This document shows positions 16,100 through 23,836 of a stretch of 64,000 nucleotides of DNA, one piece after another (the first letter of the stretch is position 1; every line of letters begins with the position of its first letter). The stretch is from UKL13-2 sp038321965 (GTDB lineage: Bacteria; Pseudomonadota; Gammaproteobacteria; Burkholderiales; Usitatibacteraceae). The translations under genes and the position numbers were made by a program. The notes below the pieces were generated by a model that searched no databases, was not told where the DNA came from, and saw nothing but the letters and a program-made list of their open reading frames with translations. Location of the stretch: NCBI GenBank assembly GCA_038321965.1, contig JBBQFL010000001.1:353139-417138 (forward strand), read 5' to 3'.

Positions 16100-16126
16100 T
16101 TCGGTCGCGCGCCCTCGCAAACGTGG

Positions 16127-16717
16127 TTAACTGTTTTTGCCCGGCGTAGATTGTTTCGATTTTTCATCAGGCGTTTTTGGCTGGATTGTAATGGTGGGGC
16201 GACCGGTATTTGTGCTTCCGGCTGGGGCGCTATCCGCGCCAGGAACCGCGTTTCGCATCTTCACAATCTCTGTCGCTGAATTGTAGTAGATGTATTCACC
16301 AGTCAATTCATTTGCGCCGCTCTTAAGGCGTGCGTGGGAAAACAGCTGCAGCGTGTCCGCCTGGTCATCGAATTCCACACGATCCGCCGAGCCTTCAATA
16401 AAATCTGTTGCTCCCTCACGTTTTTGCCTGAACGCAATCTGCTTGTTCGGTTTGCCAAATGCTTGTGCGGTCATCGATCCTGCAGCGTCCTCCTTTACAA
16501 CGATTCGATCGGCCGTTAGCCGCATCGTGCCCTGCACAAGAATGACATTGCCTTCCAGCGTCCTGACCAATGTGGCTTGGTCGAGCGTAACCAGATCGCC
16601 TTCGATGGTGATGGGTTTGGTACGATCGGCCTGTTCTGCGAGCACAACCGTTACCGGAAGAAACGCCACTGCGACAAGCGCAAATCGGCTCAGCATTTTG
16701 CGGGCAATGGCTTTCAT
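16127..16717 (-). CDS. lptA: LPS transport periplasmic protein LptA
   Basis: A 196-residue periplasmic bridge protein of the Lpt system with a signal peptide (about residues 1-27, cut near VLA-E). The beta-jellyroll OstA-like domain covers PITIEGDLVTLDQ, ADRIVVKEDAAG and GSADRVEFDDQADTLQL. The C-terminal 40 residues are a polar, low-complexity tail. It overlaps lptC by 4 nt (ATGA). Confidence 0.95.
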   Translation of the reverse strand: MKAIARKMLSRFALVAVAFLPVTVVLAEQADRTKPITIEGDLVTLDQATLVRTLEGNVILVQGTMRLTADRIVVKEDAAGSMTAQAFGKPNKQIAFRQKREGATDFIEGSADRVEFDDQADTLQLFSHARLKSGANELTGEYIYYNSATEIVKMRNAVPGADSAPAGSTNTGRPTITIQPKTPDEKSKQSTPGKNS

Positions 16718-17295
16718 GGCGTTTTCCGTGGCGGTTGTTGGTAGGTCATGCGGCCGCGCTCCAATAAAACTCGTCTCGTCAGGCTATTGAGTTCCATCTT
16801 TTTCGCAGTGAGCTGGTTGGTCGCGCCATCGACGTGAACCCCTTCGCTAGCCCGCAGCAGGCTTTTATCTGGAAAAATGTTAAGTGAGGGCGTGGATAAC
16901 TTCAGCGGCGGGTACTTTTCGCTGCGTTCCGAAGTTACCAAAACCCCTCCCTCCATAATAACCTCATCGACGCCTGCGGTTAGTCTTCCGCGCGGGGCAA
17001 TTGCAACCACGGGGGGCAAATTGCGGTGCAGTGCCGTGAAAACGACTGTTTCCATTGCGGAGGAATCGTCGTCCGGGAAATGTGCCAACCTGGCCGCTTT
17101 CACTGTGTATTGCACTTCGCCCGTTTCGCCCAACGCTTGAGCCGTGAAATTCTCCACGATCAGATCCGGGTCGTGACGCTTATTGCCATCTCCTCGCGCA
17201 GCAGAAAGCTGCACGAACTGATTCAGCCAAAACGTAAGTGCCGCCAAGATGACCAGGACGGCTAGCGGCAGGGACGGAAGTGAACGAAAGTTCAA
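16714..17295 (-). CDS. lptC: LPS export protein LptC
   Basis: A 193-residue bitopic inner-membrane protein that receives LPS from LptB2FG and passes it to LptA. One transmembrane helix (about residues 9-25) anchors a periplasmic jellyroll with YTVKAARLAHFPDD and LSTPSLNIFPDKSLLRA. It overlaps lptA by 4 nt. No kdsC or kdsD is found upstream in this window, so the lpt operon appears to start here. Confidence 0.93.
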   Translation of the reverse strand: MNFRSLPSLPLAVLVILAALTFWLNQFVQLSAARGDGNKRHDPDLIVENFTAQALGETGEVQYTVKAARLAHFPDDDSSAMETVVFTALHRNLPPVVAIAPRGRLTAGVDEVIMEGGVLVTSERSEKYPPLKLSTPSLNIFPDKSLLRASEGVHVDGATNQLTAKKMELNSLTRRVLLERGRMTYQQPPRKTP

Positions 17296-17324
17296 GTTGG
17301 ATTTTCTGCGATTGTAGTGATGAT

Positions 17325-17407
17325 AAACAGCAAGCCTCTAAGGCAGGCGCGGCTTCCAGGCCAAAATGCCATGAAAACGCCCACCAATGCTAGACATCAG
17401 TGTTTTA
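17325..17407. repeat. Dispersed palindromic repeat, copy 2
   Basis: In the 225-bp gap upstream of lptC. The core GGCGCGGCTTCCAGGC-CAAAA-TGCC followed by ACCAATGCT and GTGTTTTAG matches the shared pattern. The right arm seems interrupted by about 8 bp and the left arm is diverged. Confidence 0.5.
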
Positions 17408-17520
17408 GTTTCTGACAAATGTCAAAGCTGGGTCCATTGCGGGTGGGGCGGTACGGCGCGTTCCCGGCAGTAGATGATGATAACGCTAATTGCTGGTGCC
17501 TAAGCGGCGCGCGCGACTGA

Positions 17521-19692
17521 CTATTTGATCGCTGAAACAGTGGCGGGATTGCCAAGCGAGGACAGGACAATAGCGGGAGTCAGAATTTCAGGCAACAATT
17601 TTGGCTCACCTCCGGCGGGGTAAAACACATAAAGCGGCACGCCGTTGCGACCAAACTCGGCAAGCGCTTCAGTAATGGCCGAATCCTTGACCGTCCAATC
17701 CGCCTTCATCCGCACGATATTGAGCTCGCTGAATCGCCGCAGCACATCGTTGTCGTTCAGTGCCACGCGCTTGTTCACTTGACAGGTAATGCACCACGTG
17801 GCCGTAAAATCAATGAACACGGCCCGGCCCTGACCACGAAGCTCTGCAACTTTCTCTTTCGAGAACGGCGCCCACTGATCTGTAAGGGACACCTGTCCGG
17901 CGCCATGAGCCACGCCGCCAGCAATCGGTCCTGGCCATGCAATTGCAGTTCCAAACGCGACTAAAGCGACTGCGGCAATCAGCGCTCGCACCGGCCGTTC
18001 GAGCTGCCATCTGCCGTACAGCCACGCTGCAAATGCAATGACCACCATGCCTGACAAAATTGCGGCAATGCCATCATTCCCCTGCTGCGAGCCAAGCACC
18101 CAAACGAGCCATACGACAGTCGCATAAAGCGGGAACGCCATGAACTGCTTGAAGCCATCCATCCACGCCCCCGGTTTTGGCAGACGCCGCAGCCAACCGG
18201 GAAACAATGACAGAGTCACGACAGGCGCAGCTACTCCAAATGCCACGGCCGTAAAAACCAGCATCGACACAAATGCCGACTGCGAAAGTGTGTAACCGAG
18301 CGCCGCGCCCATGAACGGTGCGGTGCATGGGGTCGCAATAATTGTCGCCAGCACACCGGACAAGAATGCATCGACGACCGGGCCGCGATTATGCTTCACC
18401 TGAACGCCGCCTGCCGCTGACTGGAGGCGCAAACCCATTTCGAAAACGCCGCTCAAATTCAACGCCATGAGCAAGAACAAAATTGCCAGTAAGGTCACAA
18501 ATACCGGCGACTGCAATTGGAATCCCCAGCCAACTGATGCGCCACCTGCGCGCAAGGCGATCAGCAACCCCGCCAAGATCCAGAATGACCCTACGACACC
18601 GGCCAAGAATGCAAAGCCCTGAAGCTTTAGCCGTTTTTGGTCACCTTGTGCATGTTGTACAAAGCCCATCACCTTGATTCCAAGGACCGGAAAAACACAA
18701 GGCATCAGGTTGAGAAAAAGTCCGCCGACAAAGGCAAACACAACCGCGACCAGTAAGCCAAGATCATTGCCAATAGGTGACACAGCTCCAGACCCTGACT
18801 TCACCAGCGATGCCGTCTCGGTGGATTTGACATAAACGACCGGCGCAGAAATTGCCACCGCGTTGCCAGCATGTGTGCTGCCCCATCCCACCTTGCTTAC
18901 CAACACGCCGTCGAGCGAATTTAGCGTCGTATTGACTGGGTCGGCCATTGGGATGGTCAAACTCAAGCTGTCGGCGGCCTTGCCAGTAACCTGACGGCCG
19001 GCGTTTGCAATAATTTCTTCGCGCAACGGGTAAAAATATAGGTCAGACGGCTCGACCTTCAAGCCCGGCGGCGCGGTGAGCGTAAGGATGGCTTTCCCGT
19101 TCTCGATTCGCGCAACTGACTTCCAACCAGGCAGCGTTCCGGGCAATGCCAACTGGGCCACTTTGAAGGCGTTTACCCAACGGCTATCCGGCAGGGGAAG
19201 TGCGCTAACTACCGGCAGATCAATCGACAAGTCGGCACTCTCGGGAATACACACATCGCTGCAAACCAGCCATTCCGCCTTTGCCTTGAGCGTAATATTT
19301 GTTCCGGCTTTCAATGAGCGTGGCGTCTGCAGTTTTACGAGGTGCAGCACCTCGCCGTCGTAGCCGAAATTCATTAACGGGCCAAGCGGCAATGGCTTTG
19401 GGTACGGCCACTCAATCGGGCCGGCGGAGACGCCGTCCGGCAATGTCCAAGTCAATTTCGTCGGCAGGCCGGAGTCACCGGGATTTTGCCAGTAGGTGTG
19501 CCAGTGATCGAGGATCTTCAGGCGCAGCGCGACTTCAATTGGCTGGCCGGGTTTTACTGCCACAAGTCGCGAAATAATTTCCGCTTCAACATGAGGCGTT
19601 TTTACAGGGGCGGCCGATAAACTTGTTGTGATCGCGAGAAGCAGCGATACTGAAAACGACATGGCCAAACGGGTCGTGAAATGGGGGTTCAT
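17521..19692 (-). CDS. DsbD/ScsB-type thiol:disulfide interchange protein
   Basis: A 723-residue electron-transfer protein that carries reducing power across the inner membrane. After a signal peptide (about residues 1-28), the N-terminal periplasmic domain holds CSDVC in a DsbC/DsbD-N-type fold. A central membrane domain with eight or so helices has FNLMPCVFPVLGIK and TIIATPCTAPFMGAALGY, each with one of the paired membrane Cys. The C-terminal thioredoxin domain has the FTATWCITCQVNK active site. Length and the N-terminal domain favour the ScsB-like branch over classic DsbD. It stands alone, with tRNA genes upstream. Its partner proteins are not in the window. Confidence 0.92.
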   Translation of the reverse strand: MNPHFTTRLAMSFSVSLLLAITTSLSAAPVKTPHVEAEIISRLVAVKPGQPIEVALRLKILDHWHTYWQNPGDSGLPTKLTWTLPDGVSAGPIEWPYPKPLPLGPLMNFGYDGEVLHLVKLQTPRSLKAGTNITLKAKAEWLVCSDVCIPESADLSIDLPVVSALPLPDSRWVNAFKVAQLALPGTLPGWKSVARIENGKAILTLTAPPGLKVEPSDLYFYPLREEIIANAGRQVTGKAADSLSLTIPMADPVNTTLNSLDGVLVSKVGWGSTHAGNAVAISAPVVYVKSTETASLVKSGSGAVSPIGNDLGLLVAVVFAFVGGLFLNLMPCVFPVLGIKVMGFVQHAQGDQKRLKLQGFAFLAGVVGSFWILAGLLIALRAGGASVGWGFQLQSPVFVTLLAILFLLMALNLSGVFEMGLRLQSAAGGVQVKHNRGPVVDAFLSGVLATIIATPCTAPFMGAALGYTLSQSAFVSMLVFTAVAFGVAAPVVTLSLFPGWLRRLPKPGAWMDGFKQFMAFPLYATVVWLVWVLGSQQGNDGIAAILSGMVVIAFAAWLYGRWQLERPVRALIAAVALVAFGTAIAWPGPIAGGVAHGAGQVSLTDQWAPFSKEKVAELRGQGRAVFIDFTATWCITCQVNKRVALNDNDVLRRFSELNIVRMKADWTVKDSAITEALAEFGRNGVPLYVFYPAGGEPKLLPEILTPAIVLSSLGNPATVSAIK

Positions 19693-19813
19693 GCGGAATC
19701 TTGAGTTAAGGCTAACGAGAATCTGCTAGAGTGAGACGCGTTAGTCGACCCAGTTGGAGTCACCTACGCGCAGGACGTTCCCGTTCATTTTAACTAATGT
19801 ACGCTGGCTAAAT

Positions 19814-19888
19814 TGGTGCCCACAGTCGGATTCGAACTGACGACCTACCGCTTACAAGGCGGTTGCTCTACCCCTGAGCTATGCGGGC
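19814..19888 (-). tRNA. tRNA-Thr (anticodon TGT)
   Basis: A full cloverleaf on the minus strand: acceptor GCCCGCA with TGTGGGC, D arm AGCTCAGGGGTAGAGC, anticodon stem ACCGC/GCGGT around CTTGTAA, T arm with GTTCGAATC, and an encoded CCA. Anticodon TGT reads ACA. Confidence 0.96.
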
Positions 19889-19923
19889 ACATTGCAGCAA
19901 ACGATTTCGAGATTACGCCCGGC

Positions 19924-19999
<76 letters not shown>

Positions 20000-20192
20000 C
20001 CAAATTCAAGAACCGAAAATTATAGCCTAGCGGTGTGCCGTAGCCAAGTAGAAATTGCTCCTGCGGACGCTGTCAGGGGCAAACGTCTGGTCTATTTATG
20101 TGTGCTGCGACACAAAATTACCCGCTGGCCGTATTACTCCGATAAGATTTTGCCCGCTGGTTCCAGTTTCAAGACCGCTCGTCAATGGGTGT

Positions 20193-20220
20193 TTGCCATG
20201 CCCTGTTCCTGCAATATTAT
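20193..20220 (+). promoter_or_regulatory. Sigma-70-like promoter for the minor-pilin operon
   Basis: TTGCCA (20193-20198) and TATTAT (20215-20220) are separated by 16 bp, each one mismatch from consensus. The predicted start falls about 25 nt before pilE, just upstream of its ribosome-binding site GGGGAAAGG. No good sigma-54 -24/-12 pair was seen here. Confidence 0.55.
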
Positions 20221-20252
20221 GCATCTACCCGATAAGGGGAAAGGTTGAGTAA

Positions 20253-20708
20253 ATGAACACTTTGTCTAGCCAAAGAAAAAATTCGCGCGGGTTTTCGTTG
20301 ATTGAGCTGATGATTGTATTACTTATAGTCGGCATCCTGGCTACTGCGGGATTTCCAGCTTACTCGGACTACGTCAGGCGCGGGACGGTGACAGACATGG
20401 TCAGCGCCATGAGCGACGCAAAGCTTCGCGTGGAGCAGCGGTACGCAGACAATCGTTCGTACGCAGGTGCACTCTGCGGCGACTCTCCTGTGACTATCAC
20501 CCAAACCGCCACTTATAAAATAGAGTGCGTTACGCCAAATTTAGCATCGAATCAAACCTATACGATCACCGGCACCGGCACCGTCACCGGAACTCTTGCC
20601 GATTTCGTTTATACCGTTAATGAGGCCGGCACCAAAGCCAGCAAGGTTGGCGGCATTTGGGACGGCGTGTCGGTCACTGGACGTTGGATTATGAAGAGGG
20701 GTGGCTAG
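20253..20708 (+). CDS. pilE: Type IV pilin-like protein (PilE family)
   Basis: A 151-residue type IV pilin. The class III leader ends RG, cut before FSLIELMIVLLIVGILA, with Glu at mature position 5. PAYSDYVRRGTVTD in the helix is typical of PilE-like minor pilins. The C-terminal region has a Cys pair (ALCGDS and KIECVT) able to form the D-region disulfide. It opens the fimT-pilV-pilW-pilX-pilY1 operon. In related operons PilE is a minor pilin that primes pilus assembly with PilY1. Confidence 0.9.
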   Translation: MNTLSSQRKNSRGFSLIELMIVLLIVGILATAGFPAYSDYVRRGTVTDMVSAMSDAKLRVEQRYADNRSYAGALCGDSPVTITQTATYKIECVTPNLASNQTYTITGTGTVTGTLADFVYTVNEAGTKASKVGGIWDGVSVTGRWIMKRGG

Positions 20709-21405
20709 CGTGACCAGCAGAATAGGCTGCTCCTATTTGCCAGATGTCGAGCGTAATCAGCGATTTGCACAGGGCGGCTTTACGATTATTGAGATAATGG
20801 TCGCGGGCGCAGTTCTTGCCGTACTTCTGGGCGTTGGCATTCCGGCCATCGGTGACTGGATTCAAAATCGACAGGTGAGCGTATTGGCGGAGTCCATCGC
20901 AAGCGGGCTGCGGCAGGCGCAGAGCGAGGCGGTTCAACGCAACGCCATGATCGACTTTGTGATGACCACGGCCGACGTGACCAGTGTGAGTGACCCGTCG
21001 ACTGTTGCGCTCACGGCTGGCGGCTTGGCGAAAACGGATACTAGCAATGGCGTGAACTGGATGTTGAGAGTTTCTGGTGCTACAACCGCTGCTGGCTTTA
21101 TCCTGGGGAAAATGGCGTCTGACGGATCTCCGAACGCGCGATTTTCTGGTCCAGTCGGAGTTACTGGCCCCTCCGGCGTTACCTTTTCACCGCTCGGTCG
21201 CGTAAGTGCCAGCATCGCTGCCAACGGAATCGCTACGGCACCCGCCGGGACGTTGCAGTTTTGGGTCAAGAATCCCTACGTGAATTCTGCGCAAGACAGT
21301 AAGCGCTGCATCTATTTGAGTCCGGGTGGCTCTGTGCGAGTGTGCGATCCCCGTGCAGTTAGCCCTGATGCTCGGGCGTGTACGCCAGCTTGTGCGATCC
21401 CATAG
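20701..21405 (+). CDS. fimT: GspH/FimT-family pseudopilin
   Basis: A 234-residue minor pilin with a GTG start at 20701 that overlaps pilE by 8 nt; a second GTG lies at 20710. The N-terminal leader is unusually long (about 25 residues, ending GG), then FTIIEIMVAGAVLAVLLGVGIPA, with Glu5. The GspH signature LRQAQSEAVQRNA follows the helix. The C-terminal part holds RCIYLSPGGSVRVC. It is a predicted initiator-complex subunit of the pilus. Confidence 0.88.
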   Translation: MASVTSRIGCSYLPDVERNQRFAQGGFTIIEIMVAGAVLAVLLGVGIPAIGDWIQNRQVSVLAESIASGLRQAQSEAVQRNAMIDFVMTTADVTSVSDPSTVALTAGGLAKTDTSNGVNWMLRVSGATTAAGFILGKMASDGSPNARFSGPVGVTGPSGVTFSPLGRVSASIAANGIATAPAGTLQFWVKNPYVNSAQDSKRCIYLSPGGSVRVCDPRAVSPDARACTPACAIP

Positions 21406-21421
21406 TGACAGGGGCTGAGAA

Positions 21422-21871
21422 ATGAAAAAAGTGCATCACGAACAAAGTGGCGTCGTTATTCTCGAAGTGCTGGTGGCGATTGTCATTTTCGCCGTTGGCG
21501 TTCTCGGTATCGTCGGCCTGCAAACGGTGACTGCCAAAGCCGGTGTAGACGCCCGATTCAGAACTGATGCGGCTGCACTGTCTGACGAGTTGGTCGCACG
21601 CGCGCAAACGTGGATGAATGCGTCCACGTTGGCCTCCCAATTTACCGGCACTAACGGCACCGGCGGTGCGGAATACATGTCCTGGTATACGAACCGATTG
21701 AGTATCGCCCAGGCAGGCCTTCCCGGCGTGCAGTCTGCGGTGGCGTTCCCCACGCCCTATGCCGGTACCCTTGCCGGTGCATTTATTACCGTGGTCATTT
21801 CCTGGCAAGTACCTGGTGCAGACGGGCGTAGTACGCATACGACGGTCGCGGCGCTTCCAGGCGGAGGTTGA
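21422..21871 (+). CDS. pilV: Type IV pilus minor pilin PilV
   Basis: A 149-residue minor pilin. The leader is short and basic (MKKVHHEQSG), cut before VVILEVLVAIVIFAVGVLGIVGLQ, with Glu5. That GVLGIVGLQ helix pattern is typical of PilV. The remainder is a small globular domain without a visible Cys pair. It ends 5 nt before pilW. In Pseudomonas, PilV, PilW and PilX assemble with PilY1 as the pilus-tip complex. Confidence 0.9.
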   Translation: MKKVHHEQSGVVILEVLVAIVIFAVGVLGIVGLQTVTAKAGVDARFRTDAAALSDELVARAQTWMNASTLASQFTGTNGTGGAEYMSWYTNRLSIAQAGLPGVQSAVAFPTPYAGTLAGAFITVVISWQVPGADGRSTHTTVAALPGGG

Positions 21872-21876
21872 GGCTA

Positions 21877-23100
21877 ATGCGCGCGAATTTGTCCCTGCGC
21901 AAACAGGCGCTTCACTGTCACCGCGACCGTGGATTTACCTTGGTCGAAATCTTGGTCGGCATGGCACTTTCATTGCTTTCCATGCTGATCATTCTTCAGC
22001 TGTTTTCGAATAGTGATGCTCGTAAACGCGCGACCAGCGGGGCCGCGGAAGCGCAACAAACAGCAAACGTGAGCCTCTATCAACTGGGGCGCACCATTCG
22101 GATTGCCGGGGCAGGACTGGCACAAGCCAACAATGTCTGGGGCTGCCCGATTCAGGCTTACCGCGGGGGTACACAAATTCTGCCGGCTGCCGCGGCATTC
22201 CCGGCGCCATTCGCAGGTTCAACTATCAGTCAAACGGTTCGGGCAATCCCGTTTCTGATTTATCCAGGCGCCGCCCCAGGCGCGGACCCTTCAGACCCTA
22301 CCCTAAGAAGCGACATCCTGGTCGTCATCGCCGGCAACAGCGAAATCGGGCAAGCCGAACTTCAAATGGTTGGCCCCCCCACGGCGAACGGTCTTACGCT
22401 TCAACGTTCAAATGGCGTAAGAGCAGGAGACCTCATTTTGATGACGGTGCCCACCGCAGTTGCAAACTGCCAAATTGCGCAAGTGGATACGACCTTTAAC
22501 GCGACAACCTCACCGAACACGCTTCCGTTGGGGGCCGCCGGAACCAACTACAACACGGCGACCGGCCTCTCCGGTGGAACCTATAACCTGGGTTCAGTGG
22601 CACTACATTTAGGAGCAAATCCGATATTTGCGATGTTCGGTATTTTGAATACCGACCATACTTTGGTTCAGTATGACCTGCTGAATCTGTCCGGCACGGC
22701 GAGCACGGTACTTGCAGACTCGGTATTCGATTTGCGTGCGCGATATGGTGTGGTCGCAGCGAATGGCGCAGGGCCGATTACCTGGCAGGATGCCAACACT
22801 GCACCCTGGACGGTCACCAATCTGACCGCCGGAACGGCGGCCTCACTTGCGTTGGTGGATCAGATTCGGGCTGTCCGAATCTCGATGGTGTTTCGCAGTG
22901 CTGAGCCCGTCAAGGACACTTCTCCGCCGACGACATACGTGATGTTCCCCGATTCCAATCCGATCACGGTCTCAATTCCGGTGGCCGATCAGCTCTACCG
23001 TTATCAGGTTTATGACTCGATCATTCCCCTGCGAAATCTGCGTTTTGTTCCACCTGCTTGCTCACCCTCAACGGCTGCGCTTCCGCGTTGTCCTCCGTAA
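21877..23100 (+). CDS. pilW: Type IV pilus minor pilin PilW
   Basis: A 407-residue minor pilin, as long as expected for PilW. The ATG at 21877 has GGAGG upstream, preferred over a TTG three codons earlier. The leader ends RG before FTLVEILVGMALSLLSMLIILQLF, with Glu5. The body carries GRTIRIAGAGLAQ and a C-terminal LYRYQVYDSIIPLRNL segment common in PilW. It sits between pilV and pilX. Confidence 0.9.
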   Translation: MRANLSLRKQALHCHRDRGFTLVEILVGMALSLLSMLIILQLFSNSDARKRATSGAAEAQQTANVSLYQLGRTIRIAGAGLAQANNVWGCPIQAYRGGTQILPAAAAFPAPFAGSTISQTVRAIPFLIYPGAAPGADPSDPTLRSDILVVIAGNSEIGQAELQMVGPPTANGLTLQRSNGVRAGDLILMTVPTAVANCQIAQVDTTFNATTSPNTLPLGAAGTNYNTATGLSGGTYNLGSVALHLGANPIFAMFGILNTDHTLVQYDLLNLSGTASTVLADSVFDLRARYGVVAANGAGPITWQDANTAPWTVTNLTAGTAASLALVDQIRAVRISMVFRSAEPVKDTSPPTTYVMFPDSNPITVSIPVADQLYRYQVYDSIIPLRNLRFVPPACSPSTAALPRCPP

Positions 23101-23149
23101 ACTTGAAATTACTTTACGTCATCATCACCCGTACCTAACGATGTGTCCC

Positions 23150-23803
23150 ATGAAAAGTCGCCAACTTAAATTTTCCCGCGCAACTCGATCACTGCCGTTG
23201 AACGGCCAGCGCGGTTTTGTGCTGGTCATCGCACTCATCGTGCTGGCCGCAATGACGTTGGCTGCGGCCGCCATGGTTAGGACAATCGATACGTCGACCA
23301 TGCTGGCGCGAAATATTTCTTTTAAGCGCGATGCGTTGAACCGTGGTGATGTTGCGCTTGAGGCGGCAATCAATGAGTTTCGAGTAGGCCGAAACTTTGC
23401 CGGAGGAACTGGGACAACTCAAGATAACGCAGCCGAGAATTTCTCCGCAGTCATGCTGGCGACGGACACGGATGGAGTGCCTTTGGTATTAAAGGGAAAT
23501 ACCGACATAACATTTGGTAGTTCGCCAAGATGGATTAAGGGGGTCGTCGACGTTGCTGCAATTCCCAATACCTACGACCTGGGAATGCATGAGGTCTATT
23601 TGATCGAACGCATGTGTACGACCGCCGGCCCCGCACTCGCCGAAACTTGCATCGTCAATGGTCGAGCACAAGCGGGTGGCACCCAGCCAAACGATAAGCC
23701 GGGCCAACTTTTTCCGCCCATGTTCCGCATCACGGCACGTGTTACCGGGCCGCGAAACACCGTCTCTTATGTGCAAGCTATTTTCAGTTTCGCAATCACT
23801 TAA
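23150..23803 (+). CDS. pilX: Type IV pilus assembly protein PilX
   Basis: A 217-residue PilX. The start is the ATG at 23150 (another at 23141 is possible); longer forms would overlap pilW. After a basic leader ending QRG comes FVLVIALIVLAAMTLAAAAMVR, which lacks the usual Glu5, as is normal for PilX. A Cys pair (RMCTTAG and AETCIV) sits in the globular part. It follows pilW by 49 nt and precedes pilY1. Confidence 0.88.
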   Translation: MKSRQLKFSRATRSLPLNGQRGFVLVIALIVLAAMTLAAAAMVRTIDTSTMLARNISFKRDALNRGDVALEAAINEFRVGRNFAGGTGTTQDNAAENFSAVMLATDTDGVPLVLKGNTDITFGSSPRWIKGVVDVAAIPNTYDLGMHEVYLIERMCTTAGPALAETCIVNGRAQAGGTQPNDKPGQLFPPMFRITARVTGPRNTVSYVQAIFSFAIT

Positions 23804-23836
23804 TTATCAGCAGTCTGGCCCCGCATGGAGTTCGCC

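Noticed and set aside
20161..20252. Sigma-54 promoter for the pilus operon
   Set aside because: GG and GC elements with the correct 10-bp separation were not found, while a good sigma-70-like pair is present.
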